From: CAYQQK01 sp964420065
GTDB lineage: Bacteria; Bacillota; Dethiobacteria; DTU022
NCBI GenBank assembly: GCA_964420065.1
Contig: CAYQQK010000027.1
Coordinates: forward strand, 1 to 15,922
Length of the DNA: 15,922 nt
Direction of reading: 5' to 3'
Shown: piece after piece, positions 1-7,106 of the stretch
Position numbering within the stretch: the stretch's first letter is position 1
How the letters are laid out: each line of letters starts with the position of its first letter
Notes under the pieces: generated by a model
Seen by the model: the letters and a program-made list of their open reading frames with translations, nothing else
Database searches by the model: none
Told to the model about the DNA's origin: nothing
Made by a program: the position numbers and the translations under genes

Positions 1-16
1 ATTATTCCTAATTAGC

Positions 17-46
17 TTGCACTATCAATGTGCTTTATGCTAATAT
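17..46 (+). promoter_or_regulatory. Probable sigma-A promoter of the xerC-hslV-hslU-codY operon
   Basis: A TTGCAC box (17-22) is separated by 18 bases from a TAATAT box (41-46). Both are close to the sigma-A consensus, and the AT-rich surroundings fit a promoter. Transcription would begin near base 52-53, almost at the first ATG of xerC, which matters for the choice of start there. The call rests on consensus matching only. Confidence 0.5.
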
Positions 47-53
47 ATAATTA

Positions 54-980
54 ATGTTGATGAGTCGGAGATTGAACGTGGATTACTGGGTGGATAGTTA
101 TTTCAGGTACCTGGAAGAAGAGAAAAATCTCTCCTTGCTGACAGTGCAGGCGTACCGGGAAGATGTCGAACAATTTCACGGCTGGCTTGAACATGAGGGT
201 GATTATAGCGAAATTAGTCACTTTTTGTTAAGGCGTTATCTGGCTTGGCTGAAAAAAAGGAACTATGCCCGCAGGTCAATAGCGCGTAAGTTATCTGCGA
301 CGCGTTCTTTTTTATGCTTTTTACAGCGCGAGGGGGTCCTGGACAAGGGGACCTGGTCAAGAGTAACTACGCCACGGCTGGAAAAAATATTACCGCGATT
401 TTTCTATTATCCCGAGGTGGAGGCGCTCCTGGAAGCCCCTGATAGACGAAGCCTGCTGGGCTTGAGAGACCGGGCTTTGTTGGAACTAATCTACGCCTGT
501 GGATTGCGGGTCGGCGAGGCCGCAGGTTTAAGAGAAAGGGATTACCAGGTGGAAGAAAGGTTGCTTAAAATTCGGGGAAAAGGCTCCAAGGAACGTATTG
601 TCCCGGTCGGCCGGACGGCGGCAGGTTTTTTGGAGGAGTATTGCTCCCGTGTTCGCCCGCGACTGCTCCGGTCCGGTAAAGGCGATGAGCATGGATACAT
701 CTTTTTGAATCGCTTCGGTGCTCCCCTCGGTGCCCGGGGAATGCGGATGACCTTTGAAAAATACCTACGCCGGGTTTCGACCAGGAATGATCTCACCCTG
801 CATTCATTACGTCATTCTTTTGCCACTCACCTTCTGGATCGGGGGGCGGACCTGCGGGTGGTACAGGAACTATTGGGGCACGCCAGTCTTTCCACCACCC
901 AGATCTATACACATATTACCCGGGAACGCCTGATGGAAGTTTATCGCAACACCCATCCCCGGGCGACAAAGGAGAAATAA
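54..980 (+). CDS. xerC: Site-specific tyrosine recombinase XerC (CodV)
   Basis: Tyrosine recombinase of the XerC/XerD family, which resolves chromosome dimers at dif during cell division. The N-terminal SAM-like DNA-binding domain spans about residues 10-95 (YLEEEKNLS near 20-27) and the catalytic domain about 115-295. All expected catalytic residues are visible: Arg152 in ACGLRVGE, Lys176 in GKGSKER, His250 and Arg253 in HSLRH, His276 in LLGH and the nucleophile Tyr285 in TTQIYTH. The length is normal for the family. The position directly before hslV-hslU-codY matches B. subtilis codV. The start is uncertain: ATG 54 would be nearly leaderless given the promoter, ATG 60 is possible, and GTG 78 has a CGGAG eight bases upstream and still keeps the whole N-terminal domain. 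XerC rather than XerD is inferred from the operon context. Confidence 0.95.
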   Translation: MLMSRRLNVDYWVDSYFRYLEEEKNLSLLTVQAYREDVEQFHGWLEHEGDYSEISHFLLRRYLAWLKKRNYARRSIARKLSATRSFLCFLQREGVLDKGTWSRVTTPRLEKILPRFFYYPEVEALLEAPDRRSLLGLRDRALLELIYACGLRVGEAAGLRERDYQVEERLLKIRGKGSKERIVPVGRTAAGFLEEYCSRVRPRLLRSGKGDEHGYIFLNRFGAPLGARGMRMTFEKYLRRVSTRNDLTLHSLRHSFATHLLDRGADLRVVQELLGHASLSTTQIYTHITRERLMEVYRNTHPRATKEK

Positions 981-983
981 AGG

Positions 984-1562
984 ATGTCTCCCTTTTCCCT
1001 GCAGGGAACAACGATTATTGCCGTCAAAAAAGGACAGCATGTCGCCATTGCCGGGGACGGCCAGGTTACTTCCGGCAACAACACGATCCTGAAACACGGC
1101 GCGCGTAAGGTGCGGCGCCTGTACGAGGGACGGGTCCTGGCGGGGTATGCCGGTACAGTGGCCGATGCACTAACCCTGTGTGAAAAATTTGAAGCAAACC
1201 TGGAAAATTACCAGGGGAATCTTGTCCGGGCCGCGGTAGAGCTGGCCAAGGAATGGCGTACCGATCGTGTTTTAAGGCGGCTGGAAGCGATGCTGTTGGC
1301 GGCCGACCGGGAGGCCCTGCTCATTATTTCGGGTACCGGAGAAGTTATTGAACCCGACGATAATGTTGCCGCGGTCGGTTCGGGAGCCCCGTATGCTCTT
1401 GCCGCCGCCAAAGCGCTGTTGCGCCACACCGAATTAACGCCGGCGGCTGTCGCCCGGGAAGCGATGCTCATCGCTGCGGAGATTTGCATTTATACCAATG
1501 AACGCATCGTGTTGGAAGAACTCGAGGAAGGTAGTGGGGTTCGAAACGATGAAAACAGGTGA
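984..1562 (+). CDS. hslV: HslV/ClpQ peptidase subunit of the HslVU (ClpYQ/CodWX) protease
   Basis: Proteasome-beta-like peptidase that forms the proteolytic core docked to the HslU unfoldase in the cytoplasm. The protein has 192 residues, slightly longer than usual. Thr9-Thr10 align with the mature TTIVSV N-terminus of E. coli HslV. AGDGQVT (23-29), Lys42 in RKVRRL (the active-site Lys counterpart), LAGYAGTVADA, SGTGEVIEPDD and GSGAPYALAAA are all family signatures. As in B. subtilis CodW, the gene encodes a few residues before the Thr pair and has Ser at position 2, so Met removal would leave an N-terminal Ser rather than Thr. An AAGGAG inside the end of xerC serves the ATG three bases after the xerC stop. 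The 3' end overlaps hslU by 14 bases, suggesting translational coupling. Confidence 0.95.
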   Translation: MSPFSLQGTTIIAVKKGQHVAIAGDGQVTSGNNTILKHGARKVRRLYEGRVLAGYAGTVADALTLCEKFEANLENYQGNLVRAAVELAKEWRTDRVLRRLEAMLLAADREALLIISGTGEVIEPDDNVAAVGSGAPYALAAAKALLRHTELTPAAVAREAMLIAAEICIYTNERIVLEELEEGSGVRNDENR

Positions 1563-2973
1563 GGATCTGACTCCAAGGGAAATCGTGGCCGAGCTGGATC
1601 GCTATATTATCGGGCAGGATGATGCCAAGCGCTGTGTTGCGGTAGCTTTACGGAACCGTTACCGTCGCAAAAAATTATCCCCGGAAGTACGGGAGGAAAT
1701 TATCCCGAAAAACATCATTATGATTGGCCCAACCGGGGTCGGAAAAACCGAAATTGCCCGTCGCCTGGCCAGGATCGTTGATGCTCCCTTTGTCAAGGTT
1801 GAGGCGACCAAGTTTACCGAGGTCGGTTACGTTGGGCGGGATGTGGAGTCGATCATCCGCGATTTGCTTGAAACTTCCCTCCGTGCGGTGCAAGGAGAAC
1901 GGATGGCGGCGGTGGAGCAACAGGCTGCCCGTGCGGCTGGCGAAAGGCTGCTTGATTTGCTTGCACCTTTGCCGCACAAGCGGCGACGGGCGGTTAACCC
2001 GCTTGGTTTTCTCTTTTCGGGAACCTCCGCTCCGATGCCGGAGGAACGCACTGCTGCAGATGAAGGTTTTTCAGAACGCCTTGCCCGGGCCCGGGAAGAA
2101 CGCCGTCTTATTGCGGAACAGCTGGAACGGGGCGAGTTGGAAGAGATGAAGGTAGAGATCGAGGTTGAAGAAAAGCGTTCTCCCATGCTGGAGATCTTTA
2201 CCGGACAGGGAATGGAAGAGATGGGGGTTAACTTGCAGGATCTCCTGGGCAACATTATGCCGGCACGTAAGAAAAAACAGAACTTGCCGCTACGGGAAGC
2301 CCGGGTTATTTTAAAACAGGAAGAGGCGCAGAAGCTCGTCGATATGGATGCGGCAATCAGCGACGCTATCGAACGAGCCGAACAACTGGGGATCGTTTTT
2401 TTGGATGAGATCGACAAAATTGCCGGTAAGGGTTACCATGGTGCAGGGCCGGACATTTCCCGGGAGGGTGTACAGAGGGACATATTGCCAATTGTTGAAG
2501 GTTCCACAGTGATAACCAAATACGGTGCGGTAAAAACAGATCATATTCTTTTTATCGCTGCCGGGGCCTTTCATATGAGCAAGCCCTCGGACCTGATCCC
2601 GGAGCTGCAGGGCCGATTCCCGATCCGGGTTGAGCTGGAGAGCCTGACGGAACAGGATTTCCAGAAGATCCTCACCGAGCCCCAGAATGCGTTGCTTAAG
2701 CAGTACACAGCCCTGCTTGAGACGGAGGGGGTGAGTTTAAGCTTTACTTCAGGGGCGGTGCGGGAAATTGCCGGAACGGCTTGCCTGTTGAATCAGGAGA
2801 TGGAAAACATTGGAGCACGCCGTCTCCATACGATTATGGAAAAGCTACTGGAGGATCTTTCTTTTCAGCTACCGGAACTCAAGGAGAAACAGATTGAGGT
2901 GAATCGCACATTCGTTCAGAATAAATTACAAGAAATAGTTAAAAATAGAGACTTAAGTAAATATATATTGTAA
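1549..2973 (+). CDS. hslU: HslU/ClpY ATPase subunit of the HslVU protease
   Basis: AAA+ unfoldase that binds substrates and threads them into HslV. From ATG 1549 the protein has 474 residues, near the family norm. Visible in order: the IIGQDDAKR N-terminal signature (20-28), Walker A GPTGVGKT (60-67), the pore loop GYVG (93-96), a charged intermediate domain (about 110-245), Walker B IVFLDE (282-287), an arginine-finger region in LQGRFPIRVEL (Arg356), sensor 2 in IGARRLHTIME (421-431) and the C-terminal tail LSKYIL, which inserts into HslV to open it. The frame stays open upstream to 1498, but ATG 1549 gives the standard N-terminus and a 14-base overlap with hslV. The GAGGAAGG at 1523-1530 is rather far upstream, so coupling to hslV translation is likely. 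Confidence 0.96.
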   Translation: MKTGEDLTPREIVAELDRYIIGQDDAKRCVAVALRNRYRRKKLSPEVREEIIPKNIIMIGPTGVGKTEIARRLARIVDAPFVKVEATKFTEVGYVGRDVESIIRDLLETSLRAVQGERMAAVEQQAARAAGERLLDLLAPLPHKRRRAVNPLGFLFSGTSAPMPEERTAADEGFSERLARAREERRLIAEQLERGELEEMKVEIEVEEKRSPMLEIFTGQGMEEMGVNLQDLLGNIMPARKKKQNLPLREARVILKQEEAQKLVDMDAAISDAIERAEQLGIVFLDEIDKIAGKGYHGAGPDISREGVQRDILPIVEGSTVITKYGAVKTDHILFIAAGAFHMSKPSDLIPELQGRFPIRVELESLTEQDFQKILTEPQNALLKQYTALLETEGVSLSFTSGAVREIAGTACLLNQEMENIGARRLHTIMEKLLEDLSFQLPELKEKQIEVNRTFVQNKLQEIVKNRDLSKYIL

Positions 2974-3005
2974 AACTAAAAGTAGAAAAAGGTGGTGGAA
3001 AACAA

Positions 3006-3806
3006 ATGATTTCTTCTCCAATGCTTGAAAAGACCCGTCGCATCAACAAAATTCTTCAGAAAACTGGGGGCCACTATGTTGATTTCAAAGAAGTGGCCGA
3101 GGTTTTGAAAAACGTCATCAACGCCAATGTCTACATCGCCGATCGCAAAGGAGAAATCTTGGGATATGCTCTAGTCGACGAATTTGAATGCGAATTGATG
3201 ATGAACCATGTGCTGAAGAACGGTCGTTTTCCCGAGAAGTACAACGAGTTTTTATTGCGCAATGAAGAGCCCCGGGTGAACTTGCGGCAGAAAAGTAATG
3301 ATTGTGCTTTTCTGCCTACGGAAGGGTGCCTTTTTACCCAAAAGATCGTGACCGTGGTTCCGATTCTTGGCGGGGGAAAACGTTTGGGGACCCTGCTCCT
3401 GGCCCGTTTCAATGAACTCTTCGATGCCGACGATCTGATCTTGGGTGAAACCGGCGCGACCGTGGTCGGGATGGAAGTGCTTCGTGCACGGGCGGAAAAG
3501 ATCGAAGAGGAGGCGCGCCACAAGGCCGTAGTACAGCTCGCCGTTGCTACGCTTTCTTACTCCGAGCTGGAGGCGGTGGAGCATATCTTCGAGGAGCTGG
3601 GTGGCGACGAAGGACTGCTCGTAGCCAGCAAAATTGCCGATCAGCTGGGGATTACCCGTTCGGTGATCGTGAATGCTCTGCGCAAGTTTGAAAGCGCAGG
3701 TGTGATCGAGTCCCGTTCCCTGGGAATGAAGGGGACCTTTATCAAGATCCTTAACCCGTATTTGCTGGAACACCTGGCAAAAAAATCGACCGGTTACCGG
3801 CTCTAG
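3006..3806 (+). CDS. codY: Global transcriptional repressor CodY
   Basis: CodY senses branched-chain amino acids and GTP and represses stationary-phase and amino-acid-supply genes in Firmicutes. The N-terminal GAF domain covers about residues 1-160 and includes VVPILGGGKRLGTL and GATVVGMEVLR. A linker helix, RAEKIEEEARHKAVVQ, leads to the winged helix-turn-helix domain, where ASKIADQLGITRSVIVNAL (207-225) and ESRSLGMKGT are near-identical to B. subtilis CodY. An AAGGTGG stands about a dozen bases before ATG. The gene lies 32 bases after hslU and is closed by an intrinsic terminator, so it is the last gene of the operon. The segment that should carry the isoleucine-binding Arg of B. subtilis (Arg61) reads ECELMMNHVLKNGRFP here, with no Arg at that point. 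No CodY-box was recognised in the window. Confidence 0.97.
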   Translation: MISSPMLEKTRRINKILQKTGGHYVDFKEVAEVLKNVINANVYIADRKGEILGYALVDEFECELMMNHVLKNGRFPEKYNEFLLRNEEPRVNLRQKSNDCAFLPTEGCLFTQKIVTVVPILGGGKRLGTLLLARFNELFDADDLILGETGATVVGMEVLRARAEKIEEEARHKAVVQLAVATLSYSELEAVEHIFEELGGDEGLLVASKIADQLGITRSVIVNALRKFESAGVIESRSLGMKGTFIKILNPYLLEHLAKKSTGYRL

Positions 3807-3834
3807 GATCAAGGAAAAAGTACAAGTTCCGATT

Positions 3835-3873
3835 AAATAGAGTAATTGTTTTAGCGATTACTCTATTTTTTTT
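3835..3873 (+). terminator. Intrinsic terminator after codY
   Basis: A perfect 12-bp stem (AAATAGAGTAAT at 3835-3846 with ATTACTCTATTT at 3857-3868) encloses a 10-base loop and runs directly into a tract of T to 3873. It ends the xerC-hslV-hslU-codY transcript. The A-rich 5' arm would also let it work, more weakly, from the other strand, but no minus-strand gene needs it here. Confidence 0.9.
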
Positions 3874-3979
3874 GATCCGGAAGCGATATGGCCGTGGCAG
3901 GATTGGGCGAAGGCCATGTGGAAAACTAGTCACGAAAGAAAGGAAACGGCCCGGCCCAGGCCGGAGGGGAGGAGAAAAC

Positions 3980-4729
3980 TTGCTTAAATTGGCAAATATC
4001 TCTTTAACATTGGCCGGCGGGAAAAAACCGGTCACGATTTTAAGCGAGATCAATTTACATTTTGAGGAGGGGAAGATTTACGCCCTGACCGGGCCCAATG
4101 GAGGCGGCAAGTCATCCTTGGCCCGTGTGATCATGGGCATATATACTCCGACTGCCGGGAAGGTGCTTCTGGACGGAGAGGATATTACCATGCTCACAGT
4201 GACGGAACGGGCCCGGCGCGGTTTTGGCTATGCTTTTCAATACCCGCCTCGCTTCAAAGGGTTACAGGTGGGCGATCTGCTTCGATTGGCCGGTCGAAAC
4301 CGCGACTGTTCCGGTGAGTGCCGCCCGCTGGTGCAGCTCGGCTTTTGCCCGGAAGAATACCTGGAACGGGAATTGGATGGCGGACTTTCCGGGGGGGAGC
4401 GGAAACGGATTGAAATTGCTACACTGCTGGTCCAGGACCCGCGGGTACGCATTTTTGACGAGCCCGAGGCAGGGATTGACCTGTGGAGTTTTGAAAAATT
4501 GATCCGGGTCATCCGGGAAACCCACGCCTCAAACCGTATCTCGATCGTGATCTCGCACCAGGAAAAGATTCTTGCCATGGCCGATCAGATCGTGCTTATT
4601 GCGGGGGGCAGGATCAAAATGGAGGGCCCCCGAGAAGAAATCTGGCCTTTGATCAAAGACGATGCCGCCTGTTCTTGCCGGCGGAACTGCCGTCAGGAAG
4701 GTGAGATCCATGCTGACTGCCCTCGATAA
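3980..4729 (+). CDS. sufC: SufC-type ATPase of a minimal Fe-S assembly system (SmsC-like)
   Basis: ABC-type ATPase that drives the SufB scaffold in Fe-S cluster assembly; it is cytosolic and not a transporter. Walker A GPNGGGKSS (38-46), Q-loop Gln87, signature LSGGE (136-140), Walker B and D-loop VRIFDEPEAGID (156-167) and switch His193 are all intact. The DEPEAGIDLWSF block is typical of the SufC branch found in archaea and Clostridia. The start is TTG 3980, chosen because GGAGGGGAGGAG (3963-3974) sits five bases upstream; the frame stays open further up but that part lacks homology. The tail (231-247) holds four Cys in CSCRRNC plus ADC, a possible metal site. It overlaps sufB by 20 bases. 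SufD, SufS, SufE and SufU are absent from the window. Confidence 0.9.
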   Translation: MLKLANISLTLAGGKKPVTILSEINLHFEEGKIYALTGPNGGGKSSLARVIMGIYTPTAGKVLLDGEDITMLTVTERARRGFGYAFQYPPRFKGLQVGDLLRLAGRNRDCSGECRPLVQLGFCPEEYLERELDGGLSGGERKRIEIATLLVQDPRVRIFDEPEAGIDLWSFEKLIRVIRETHASNRISIVISHQEKILAMADQIVLIAGGRIKMEGPREEIWPLIKDDAACSCRRNCRQEGEIHADCPR

Positions 4730-5627
4730 AAACCTTATTACCGAAATTGCAGGCCTGCACGGGGATCCCCCGGGAGCGTACAGCCTACGCAAGGATGGTG
4801 TGGGGATAGGGTGCCGTTCCCTGCCGGGGATTCGGATTATTCCAAGGGAGGACCGGCCCGGGATCAACCTGGTGGTCGATCCGGGGCGGGCCGGGACCGT
4901 GCATCTTCCGGTCATTCTGACCCAAACCGCTTTTTCCGATCAAGTTTATAATAATATTGAAATCGGGGCCGGTGCCGATCTTGTCTTGATTGCGGGTTGC
5001 GGCGTCCACAATCCCGGCCATGGTGAAGCTCGCCACGATGGGGTGCATGAGATCCGTGTACGTCGAGGCGCCCGCCTGCGCTACAGCGAAAAGCATTACG
5101 GGGAAGGAACGGGGACGGGGCAGAGAATTCTCAACCCGAAAACGGTGCTGGTTGTGGAGGAAGGGGCGCGAGCCGAACTGGAGCTGGAACAGATCCGTGG
5201 TGTAGACAATACCGTGCGGGTCACCGAAGCACGGGTGGAGGCGGGAGGGCAATTGATGATGTTTGAGCGATTGCTAACCGTCGGTAGCCAGTCCGCCCGC
5301 TCCGAGGTGGTCGTGCGGTTGCTGGGGGACGACAGCACGGCGCGGATTGTTTCCCGAACGGTTGGGCAGGGGACCTCAAAACAAATTTTTAAAGCGCGCC
5401 TGATCGCTTATGCCCGCGGCCGGGGACATGTGGAGTGTGATTCGATCATCATGGAGCGGGCGATAATCCGTTCGATCCCGGAAATCTGGGCCGAGAACGC
5501 TGCAGCCGAGCTGGTTCATGAAGCCGCGATTGGCAAAATTGCCGGAGAACAATTGATCAAACTGATGTCCCTCGGTCTTACGGCAGCGGAAGCCGAAGAG
5601 GCGATCATTACCGGTTTCCTGAAATGA
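4710..5627 (+). CDS. sufB: SufB/SufD-type Fe-S scaffold protein, short form (SmsB-like)
   Basis: Scaffold on which Fe-S clusters are built, working with the SufC just upstream. At 305 residues it is far shorter than classical SufB (about 470-495) but keeps the beta-helix core and C-terminal domain. The catalytic C-terminus is clear: Cys243 in VECDSI and His270-Glu271 in LVHEAAIGKI match Cys405, His433 and Glu434 of E. coli SufB with nearly the same spacing, followed by LMSLGLTAAEAEEAIITGF. A Cys/His-rich patch, GCGVHNPGHGEARHDGVH (96-113), and YSEKHYGEG are further likely functional sites. ATG 4710 has AGGAAGGTGAG upstream and overlaps sufC by 20 bases. With a single SufB-like protein, the scaffold is presumably a homodimer, not a SufBD heterodimer. 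Confidence 0.88.
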   Translation: MLTALDKNLITEIAGLHGDPPGAYSLRKDGVGIGCRSLPGIRIIPREDRPGINLVVDPGRAGTVHLPVILTQTAFSDQVYNNIEIGAGADLVLIAGCGVHNPGHGEARHDGVHEIRVRRGARLRYSEKHYGEGTGTGQRILNPKTVLVVEEGARAELELEQIRGVDNTVRVTEARVEAGGQLMMFERLLTVGSQSARSEVVVRLLGDDSTARIVSRTVGQGTSKQIFKARLIAYARGRGHVECDSIIMERAIIRSIPEIWAENAAAELVHEAAIGKIAGEQLIKLMSLGLTAAEAEEAIITGFLK

Positions 5628-5629
5628 GT

Positions 5630-5649
5630 TGAAGCCGGGACTTCATTTT
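5630..5649 (+). terminator. Weak possible terminator after sufB
   Basis: TGAAG (5630-5634) and CTTCA (5641-5645) form a 5-bp stem with a 6-base loop, followed by TTTT. The stem is short, so it may only attenuate transcription into the next gene. Confidence 0.3.
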
Positions 5650-5671
5650 AACGGACGGGGTGTGACCATTA

Positions 5672-6271
5672 TTGTTCAGGATCTTGGGGTTGGCGGGAAG
5701 CCCCCGCAAGGGCGGAAATAGTGATCTATTGCTGGATGCTTTTTTGAAAGGGGTGCAAAAAGCCGGAGCAGTATCGGAAAAGATTTATTTGAACGACTTG
5801 CGGATACGACCGTGCCAGGCCTGTGATGCCTGTGCCGGGACCGGCATTTGCGTCCTGCGCGACGACATGCAAGATCTTTACCCCAAAGTTGCCGCCTGTT
5901 CCGGCCTGGTTCTGTCCAGTCCGATTACTTTTGGCAGTCTATCCGCCCAGGTAAAAATGTTCATCGACCGTTTCGAATGTTGGTGGTACGCCAAGTACCG
6001 TTTAAATAGACCATTTATCACTGTTGATGAAAAACGCCCCGCTTTTTTTATCTGTGTCGGCGCGTTGCGAAGGAATGATTTTTATGCAAACGCCCTTGCT
6101 GTGGCAAAAGTTTATTTTCATTCAACCAATTTTCATTTGCAGGGAAGCCTGCGTTATATGGAATTTGAAGCCAAAGGCAGCATAGCTGCCTGCGGAGCGG
6201 CCCTGTCGGAGACGGAAGAGGCCGGTTACGGTTTTGCAGTTACGATCAGCGATCGTAGCCGGCCCGCTTGA
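5672..6271 (+). CDS. NADPH-dependent FMN reductase family protein, probable iron-sulfur flavoprotein
   Basis: Flavodoxin-like fold protein of the NADPH-dependent FMN reductase family. The phosphate-binding loop GSPRKGGNSDLL (9-20) binds FMN, and SSPITFGSLSAQVKMFIDR is the second flavin-contact region. Between them is C-x2-C-x2-C-x5-C (Cys48, 51, 54, 60), the compact motif that holds a [4Fe-4S] cluster in iron-sulfur flavoproteins of anaerobes. It probably moves electrons between a ferredoxin or NAD(P)H donor and an unknown acceptor; the substrate cannot be read from sequence. The start is TTG 5672, the first start after an in-frame stop at 5663-5665, with GGACGGGG about eleven bases upstream. 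The gene follows sufB by 44 bases, so an Fe-S client beside its assembly genes is a plausible reading. Confidence 0.85.
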   Translation: MFRILGLAGSPRKGGNSDLLLDAFLKGVQKAGAVSEKIYLNDLRIRPCQACDACAGTGICVLRDDMQDLYPKVAACSGLVLSSPITFGSLSAQVKMFIDRFECWWYAKYRLNRPFITVDEKRPAFFICVGALRRNDFYANALAVAKVYFHSTNFHLQGSLRYMEFEAKGSIAACGAALSETEEAGYGFAVTISDRSRPA

Positions 6272-6341
6272 TGATTACTGTCCTCTTTTCGCGGCCGGCA
6301 GATGCAAACCGGCATGGCCGCTTTCCTATCACCGCTCCTTT

Positions 6342-6419
6342 TACGGTTACAATTCCGGTTGCAATGGTACAGAAACCGTATTGGTGAGAAACAACCGGTT
6401 GCCGGTTAAACCGTAACCG
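6342..6419 (+). promoter_or_regulatory. Overlapping inverted repeats in the leader of the flavoredoxin-like gene
   Basis: TACGGTT (6342-6348) can pair with AACCGTA (6374-6380), and CGGTTAC (6344-6350) can alternatively pair with GTAACCG (6413-6419); further CCGGTT and AACCGG copies lie between. The arms compete for the same bases, as in a switchable leader, but no known riboswitch consensus was recognised and repeated CCGGTT words could arise by chance. Confidence 0.25.
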
Positions 6420-6466
6420 CCCGGCTTTTTCCGAGGGATATGCAAACAATCAAGGGGGTTTCTACC

Positions 6467-7024
6467 ATGCCGAAACAACAGATCGCTACGCGGACCCTTA
6501 TCGGCCCGGTTCCGGCCGCCCTGATCTCGTGTGGACGCGGCGGAACGGAAAAGAACATCATCACCCTGGCCATGATCGGTGTGGTCAATTCCGAACCGCC
6601 CATGGTTTCCATTTCCGTCCGCCCCTCCCGTTATTCATATGCCATGATCCGGGAAAGCGGAGAATTCGTGATCAATTTGCCCTCCATCGATCAGGCCGAG
6701 GCGGCAGACCGGTGCGGGACCGTGAGCGGGCGAAACACGGACAAGTTTGTCCTGTGTGAGTTTACGCCGGAACCGGGCACCCTTTCCAGCGCCCCCCGGA
6801 TTGCCGAGTGCCCGATCAGTCTCGATTGCCGGGTTGTTCACACCCTGGCCCTGGGCACGCATGTGCTTTTTATCGGTCAGGTGGAAGCAACCGCGATCGC
6901 GCCGCACCTGCTGGCGGAAAATGGAGAACTGGATCCAGGCAAGGCCCGGTTGCTCGGTTACTGTTCCAAACACTACCTGGGGTCATTCTCACTGGGGTAT
7001 TCACAAGGCTATACCCGGTGTTGA
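6467..7024 (+). CDS. Flavin reductase-like, FMN-binding split-barrel protein (flavoredoxin type)
   Basis: Member of the flavin-reductase-like domain family with the split-barrel fold, which binds FMN noncovalently and often acts as flavoredoxin or flavin reductase in anaerobes. Family features are the opening PVPAALISC, the block NIITLAMIGVVNSEPPMVSISVRPSRYSY (spread over about residues 30-58), the ESGEFVINLP segment and the closing LLGYCSKHYLGSF. The 185-residue length is typical. ATG 6467 is chosen because AAGGGGG (6452-6458) lies eight bases upstream; an in-frame ATG at 6440 has no comparable site. It is co-directional with the iron-sulfur flavoprotein gene but 195 bases away. A redox partnership with that gene is inferred from position only. 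Confidence 0.87.
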   Translation: MPKQQIATRTLIGPVPAALISCGRGGTEKNIITLAMIGVVNSEPPMVSISVRPSRYSYAMIRESGEFVINLPSIDQAEAADRCGTVSGRNTDKFVLCEFTPEPGTLSSAPRIAECPISLDCRVVHTLALGTHVLFIGQVEATAIAPHLLAENGELDPGKARLLGYCSKHYLGSFSLGYSQGYTRC

Positions 7025-7083
7025 ACGGGTTTTCCGATTCGGGGCTGCCAATCTGACAACGACGCAAGAATTGGGACATCCCG

Positions 7084-7106
7084 ACCGCCCGGATCCCGGT
7101 TTTTTA
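7084..7106 (+). terminator. Weak possible terminator after the flavoredoxin-like gene
   Basis: ACCG (7084-7087) and CGGT (7097-7100) can pair around a GC-rich loop, followed by a run of six T. The stem is only 4-5 bp, so the call rests mainly on the T run and on the position between convergent genes. Confidence 0.3.

Noticed and set aside
1827..2417. A 196-codon open frame on the minus strand inside hslU
   Set aside because: It is serine/arginine-rich low-complexity antisense sequence of hslU, with no domain or ribosome site.
3252..3812. A 186-codon minus-strand frame opposite codY
   Set aside because: codY is almost identical to its family over this stretch, so the antisense frame is a shadow.
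6234..6416. A 60-codon plus-strand frame overlapping the end of the iron-sulfur flavoprotein gene
   Set aside because: It has no ribosome site or recognisable motif and covers the region of inverted repeats.
6272..6466. FMN riboswitch in the leader of the flavoredoxin-like gene
   Set aside because: The conserved core of the FMN element is not present; only simple inverted repeats are seen.
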